NCBI GenBank assembly: GCA_012838475.1
Contig: DUPE01000017.1
Coordinates: 1 to 35,332 of the forward strand
DNA length: 35,332 nt
From: Clostridiaceae bacterium
Lineage (GTDB): Bacteria > Bacillota > Clostridia > Saccharofermentanales > DTU023
Reading direction: 5' to 3'
Shown: piece after piece, positions 30,950 to 35,332 of the stretch
How positions within the stretch are numbered: the first letter of the stretch is position 1
How the letters are laid out: every line of letters starts with the position of its first letter
The notes under the pieces: generated by a model
What the model was told of the DNA's origin: nothing
Database searches by the model: none
What the model saw: only the letters and a program-made list of their open reading frames with translations
Translations under genes and position numbers: made by a program

Positions 30950-31938
30950 TGACCAAACCAGCGCTCTAAAAACAAACTCAATTCTTCCTTGTACGACCCC
31001 TGATAGTCCACCCAGCCGTTGATATGACCTGTTCCCGGAGTCTCAAAAATAGTGGAGGTAGCCGGTCTTAGCCTCTCAATCTCGCTGAAAACAACGTCCG
31101 TATTCTCTTTGGGATAAACTGTATCCTCCTGACTTCTAGTCAAAAAAATCGGGAAAGGCGCGTCCAACATGCTGTTTAAAAAGGATATACCGGGTGAGTT
31201 GCCGGCAGAAAGACGCATAGCTAATGGTATTGACCATTGAAAGAACCATTGCGCTGGTAATTCGGTTGCCGCAATATCCGCTACAATACAGTCTTCTGTA
31301 GACATCACAGGCGTATCCATGATGACGGCACTGATGTCAGATCTGGTAAGAGTGATACTTTCTGCATTCTGAGCGTCTTCATCTAAATCAATTTTCGACG
31401 GCAAAGCATCCCAGGCGTGCCAAATTGCACTGTTGCCCGCACCAAAACCCATCAGAATCAAGGGTGCCGAAGTTCTGGTCTTGGCATAACGCAAGGCAGC
31501 AAACACATCTTCGTAGGCATTGTATCCATAAGCGTGCAAGGCGGACGATGATTCTCCGGATCCTCGTTGATCAAAAGCAAGTACATTGAAGCCATGCGAG
31601 GTAAAGTAATCATAAAGTGTGGCAGTGTCAAGACCAAATTGTAACCGGTTTTGGCCTCTGTCGTGAATCAAAACAATGGTACCTTTAGCAAGATCATGAG
31701 TAGATTGCGGCAGCCACCAACCGTAGTGTACAATTTGATCTCCGGAAGAACGGAAGCTGACATTTTGATGATTGCCTATTATATTAGTCGCAAAGGGTTC
31801 AAGAGGCGTAGGCTCAAGATTAAGCATGCGGTCTGCGCGCATGAAGGAGAATATCCCCAAGGCGACAACAGCGATCAGGAATATTGCCAAAATAAACGAC
31901 AGCAATGGCAGCAGCTTGAGTTTTCTTTTCTTTCGCAC
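30946..31938 (-). CDS. Membrane-anchored alpha/beta hydrolase fold protein lacking the nucleophile Ser (GFGAG)
   Basis: N-terminal TM; '[16 protein letters not shown]', '[13 protein letters not shown]', '[14 protein letters not shown]', '[11 protein letters not shown]', 'PGTGHINGW'. Confidence 0.85.
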   Translation of the reverse strand: MRKKRKLKLLPLLSFILAIFLIAVVALGIFSFMRADRMLNLEPTPLEPFATNIIGNHQNVSFRSSGDQIVHYGWWLPQSTHDLAKGTIVLIHDRGQNRLQFGLDTATLYDYFTSHGFNVLAFDQRGSGESSSALHAYGYNAYEDVFAALRYAKTRTSAPLILMGFGAGNSAIWHAWDALPSKIDLDEDAQNAESITLTRSDISAVIMDTPVMSTEDCIVADIAATELPAQWFFQWSIPLAMRLSAGNSPGISFLNSMLDAPFPIFLTRSQEDTVYPKENTDVVFSEIERLRPATSTIFETPGTGHINGWVDYQGSYKEELSLFLERWFGH

Positions 31939-32051
31939 GGATTCAACCTGTAGTTAGAGTTTATTTATTGTACCATTAGAACCGATAAATAAAACCAGAG
32001 AGAGGGCAATCGACGGCTCGTCCTAAAGGCAAATTATGCTAAAATATGCGC

Positions 32052-33125
32052 ATGCCAAAGAACAAACTAATTTGTAACTCTAACCTGCGACGGGGATACA
32101 TCCTGGGAATTGAGACATCCTGTGATGAGACCGCTGCTGCAGTTGTGGAGTCCGGTCGCCACATATTATCTAATGTGATCGCCTCTCAAATTGATGTACA
32201 TAGCCGCTATGGCGGTGTAGTGCCGGAATTGGCTTCTCGCCAACACGTGGAGGCAATTTTGCCTGTTATTGACCAGGCAGTGGCAGACGCAGGAATTACT
32301 TTAGATGAACTTGATGCGGTAGCGGTAACTGCGGGACCCGGCTTGATTGGGGCCTTATTGGTCGGTGTCGCGGCAGCTAAAGCATTGGCCTTTGCTATCG
32401 ACAAAGACCTGGTTCCGGTCCATCACCTTGCCGGCCATGTAGCAGCCAATTATATTTCAGACAGTGAACTGGAACCGCCCTTTCTCTCTCTGATTATCTC
32501 CGGAGCGCACGCACATATTGTTTATGTTGAGGACTATGCCGATTTCAAACTACTGGCGCGCACTCGTGATGACGCGGCGGGTGAAGTATTTGATAAACTG
32601 GCTCGAGCCACGGGACTAGGCTACCCCGGTGGTCCCAAAATAGAGCAAGCAGCTTCCAATGGGAAGGAGAAGGCTTTCCCTTTACCTCATCCACGTTTTG
32701 ATAATAGCCTCGATTTCTCTTTTAGCGGTGTGAAAACAGCTGCTTTAAATGTCTTGAACAAGGCGGATCAACAAGCCAAGACGCAAGGTGTAGAAAGGGA
32801 GTGCATTCTTAGCAATGCCGATTTTGCTGCGACGGTGCAAGAAACGATAGTGAATATCCTTGTAGACCATCTGGAGGAGGCGCAGAAAATGACTCAAGCC
32901 GGCACAATTGCCCTAGCAGGCGGCGTTTCAGCCAATGAGAGGCTGCGCAATAAAGTGCAGGATCTATCCGACAGACTGGGGGCTAGATTAGTGTTGCCTG
33001 AGATCAAGCTATGTACTGATAATGCCGCCATGGTTGCATCTGCAGGTTATTATCTCTGGCAGGACAATAAGCTGGCCGATTGGAGTCTAAATGCAACTGC
33101 TCTTTGGGAAATGACTGAAATATAA
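32052..33125 (+). CDS. tsaD: tRNA N6-adenosine threonylcarbamoyltransferase TsaD (ATG 32046 or 32052)
   Basis: 'GIETSCDETAAAVV', 'VHHLAGHVAANY', 'YPGGPKIEQAA', 'AGGVSANERLR'. Confidence 0.98.
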   Translation: MPKNKLICNSNLRRGYILGIETSCDETAAAVVESGRHILSNVIASQIDVHSRYGGVVPELASRQHVEAILPVIDQAVADAGITLDELDAVAVTAGPGLIGALLVGVAAAKALAFAIDKDLVPVHHLAGHVAANYISDSELEPPFLSLIISGAHAHIVYVEDYADFKLLARTRDDAAGEVFDKLARATGLGYPGGPKIEQAASNGKEKAFPLPHPRFDNSLDFSFSGVKTAALNVLNKADQQAKTQGVERECILSNADFAATVQETIVNILVDHLEEAQKMTQAGTIALAGGVSANERLRNKVQDLSDRLGARLVLPEIKLCTDNAAMVASAGYYLWQDNKLADWSLNATALWEMTEI

Positions 33126-33329
33126 TCGTCATATAACTAACATCGTTTTGACATGGCTAATGTTAATAGTGTGAATAGCCTTGATGAGATACGCACAAAA
33201 AGCTGTAACCAAAGCGACTAAAGACTATATGTGATGATGTGATTATATTAACAAAATGTGGATAGTAACACTTAATTAATATGAATTTTGCTGTCCATTT
33301 GATGAGCATTATTGAAATGGGGATCTGAT

Positions 33330-33800
33330 TTGAGCAAAGAAATCAAGTTAATAGCCAAGAATCGCAGAGCTTTCTATGAGTATGAAATTTTGGATACGGT
33401 TGAAGCAGGTATTGCTTTAACCGGAACCGAGGTTAAGTCTTTGCGCCAAAATAATCTATCTTTTGCTGATTCCTGGGTACAGATAAAAAATAACGAAGCC
33501 TATTTGATCGGTATGCATATACCGCCTTATGATCAAGGCAATCGTTTTAATGTCGATCCTTTACGCGAGAGAAAGCTTTTACTGCATAAAAGTGAGATAA
33601 GAAGGCTAGAGGCTGATATAATGCAAAAGGGATTGACCTTAGTACCAGTCAAGATTTATTTTAAACGAGGCTTGGTTAAACTGGAGGTCGGTATTGCCAG
33701 AGGTAAACAGCTTCATGATAAAAGGCGCAGCCAACAGGAGCGAGAGGCAAAACGCGCGATTGAATCTAAAATGAAAGAGCAACAGAAAGGTTTCGATTAA
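33330..33800 (+). CDS. smpB: SsrA-binding protein SmpB (probable TTG start 33330)
   Basis: 'KNRRAFYEYEILDTVEAGIALTGTEVKSLRQNNLSFADSW', 'HDKRRSQQEREAKRAI'. Confidence 0.97.
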   Translation: MSKEIKLIAKNRRAFYEYEILDTVEAGIALTGTEVKSLRQNNLSFADSWVQIKNNEAYLIGMHIPPYDQGNRFNVDPLRERKLLLHKSEIRRLEADIMQKGLTLVPVKIYFKRGLVKLEVGIARGKQLHDKRRSQQEREAKRAIESKMKEQQKGFD

Positions 33801-33803
33801 TAT

Positions 33804-34949
33804 ATGGCCAAATTATTGATGTTTGGATTAACTGACTCTGGAACATCCAGCAAAGTCAATGAGGATACATTTTCCTGTCAAGGCAGAATTTACCCTGACA
33901 TGATTTCCGGGCACGAAGAAAAAAGTGTCGGATCTACTGACTATTCACAGCTGTATGTTATTACGGAAGGCTTCGGCGGTCCTACTGTCGGAGACTTGTC
34001 CGGACGTGTTGCACAATCACTGGCTCATGAAATGGCTAACAATCTGGATGCCTTTAGAAGTGATACCTTAGATTTCGAAGCTTTTGCACAGGAATTTCTG
34101 ACAGAAGCAGACCACCGAATTAAATTACAGATCAAAAATAAATCTAAGCAGCCTGCGGGGACCTCACTTTGCCTGCTATTGATTGACGGCAACGAAGCGT
34201 ATGTTGTGAACATCGGCAGCACCTCATCTTTTCTTTTTCGTGAGGATGAAGTTTTACGCCTGACTAAGCCCAATCTTGGACAAAACGGAATGCCTGCAAT
34301 CTGGCTTGGACAGGATGGTCCGCTGGAGCAGAAACAACATCAGCCCAGCATCAACCATCTTACTCTCACTCCGGGGGATATAATTCTACTGACGACACAT
34401 AGTGTATACAGTGCCTATTCTTGCGCGGAGTTAAAGCAGGAATTCATCTCTCCTGATGCCTTCACAGGAACCATCCGTTCTATCCATGAGAATAGCGTTA
34501 AAGGACGGGAGCGGACTAACCACACAACTTTGGCAGTTAAGGTGCAAAACCTTGATCTTAATCATGTGACACCACGGCTGGTTAATGCCGGCAAAGCACA
34601 AGATACTATGCCTAATCCCTATAAAAGGCCCAATCAGAATCCCTCTCAGACGCAAGACTATAAAAGCGGATCTTATAGAGAAAAAGAAGCTGCGGAAGAT
34701 CTTTACGACAATGCTCTTAGGGCTGCCAGCAGGGCGGCATCAGCTGCGCAAGAGCACAACTCTCAAGGCAGTCGCAATATGCAGGATGGAAATCATAGAC
34801 AGGGGAGAGAGTATATGGATGATTTTGACGACAACTCTGATCTCAGCAAAGAAGAGAATCCTTTTTCCACCTTTTTCCGCTCTTTATTATTGGGGTTCTT
34901 AATAGGCTTGGTGTTATTGCTTATTGTCTGGATTTTCCTGATAGGGTAG
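33804..34949 (+). CDS. PP2C-like (PPM) pseudophosphatase with a C-terminal TM helix
   Basis: PP2C-like order: 'SSKVNED', 'LYVITEGFGGPTVGDLSG', 'AYVVNIGSTSSFLFRE', 'GDIILLTTHSVYS', 'RTNHTTLAVKV'; then a linker and 'LLLGFLIGLVLLLIVWIFLIG'. Confidence 0.75.
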   Translation: MAKLLMFGLTDSGTSSKVNEDTFSCQGRIYPDMISGHEEKSVGSTDYSQLYVITEGFGGPTVGDLSGRVAQSLAHEMANNLDAFRSDTLDFEAFAQEFLTEADHRIKLQIKNKSKQPAGTSLCLLLIDGNEAYVVNIGSTSSFLFREDEVLRLTKPNLGQNGMPAIWLGQDGPLEQKQHQPSINHLTLTPGDIILLTTHSVYSAYSCAELKQEFISPDAFTGTIRSIHENSVKGRERTNHTTLAVKVQNLDLNHVTPRLVNAGKAQDTMPNPYKRPNQNPSQTQDYKSGSYREKEAAEDLYDNALRAASRAASAAQEHNSQGSRNMQDGNHRQGREYMDDFDDNSDLSKEENPFSTFFRSLLLGFLIGLVLLLIVWIFLIG

Positions 34950-35023
34950 CGACAAACAGTTCACCGGCAAGCTCTGACTCCTGAATCGGCACCAAAACCC
35001 GAGCATCAGGGAGTTAATTGAGC

Positions 35024-35113
35024 TTTGACGGAGCTTGTTGAACAATAAAGCCTGATTTGGCACATAAGCCTGACACCACGGATATTGTTAAATTTTGACG
35101 GGTTTTATTGAAC
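35024..35113 (+). repeat. Two copies of TTTGACGG-N6-TTGAAC, 70 bp apart, upstream of ssrA
   Basis: TTTGACGGAGCTTGTTGAAC at 35024-35043 and TTTGACGGGTTTTATTGAAC at 35094-35113. Confidence 0.7.
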
Positions 35114-35128
35114 CTTATTTGACTTTAT

Positions 35129-35138
35129 ATGCTATAAT
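35129..35138 (+). promoter_or_regulatory. Extended -10 promoter element for ssrA
   Basis: TATGCTATAAT (TGnTATAAT) about 22 nt before the tmRNA 5' region. Confidence 0.6.
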
Positions 35139-35159
35139 TAATATAGTTCAACCTCGAAT

Positions 35160-35332
35160 GGGAGCGTACTGGTTTCGACGGGGTTATTGCAACTTGAGAA
35201 GCGGGTAGAGGATTCTCGTTGGCCTCTTAAAAAAGCGAGAAACTTTTAAATGCCAATAAACCGGCACTCGCCGCAGCATAGTAGCTGTAGCCGTCACCTC
35301 TGAAAATCTGCCAACAGAATCAGTGACGTCAT
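35160..35332 (+). ncRNA. ssrA: Transfer-messenger RNA, 5' portion (3' end outside window); predicted tag ANKPALAAA
   Basis: 5' 'GGGAGCGTACTGGTTTCGACGGGG' tmRNA signature; tag ORF GCC AAT AAA CCG GCA CTC GCC GCA GCA TAG TAG. Confidence 0.95.

Overview
Ordinary, gene-dense bacterial chromosome segment, probably Firmicutes/Clostridia judging by gene content and order. Contents: grpE-dnaK-dnaJ, a DEDDh exonuclease, tyrS, tmcAL, an exported protein of unknown function, pta-ackA-rpmF-der-mltG, an AI-2E family permease, a multi-TM protein, glycogen phosphorylase, a PC4/YdbC-like protein, a sortase, a TPR protein, htpG, single-chain purL, an SH3b/SleB-type wall hydrolase, rsmA, zapA, dut, an alpha/beta hydrolase, tsaD, smpB, a PP2C-like protein, and the 5' part of ssrA (tmRNA). 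I saw no CRISPR array, transposon, prophage or tRNA gene. The most notable signal is four proteins with recognisable folds but substituted catalytic residues: the PurL glutaminase domain (nucleophile Cys->Gly, His->Phe), a PP2C-like protein between smpB and ssrA (core metal-binding Asp positions replaced), an alpha/beta hydrolase (GxSxG->GFGAG), and a CPBP-like membrane protein without the EE/H motifs. Also notable: a dUTPase with a ~60-residue insertion, a degenerate ~47-bp repeat upstream of the exported protein, a 70-bp-spaced repeat upstream of ssrA, a short tmRNA tag (ANKPALAAA), and convergent genes that overlap at their 3' ends. All family calls come from motif recognition by eye; no database search was run.
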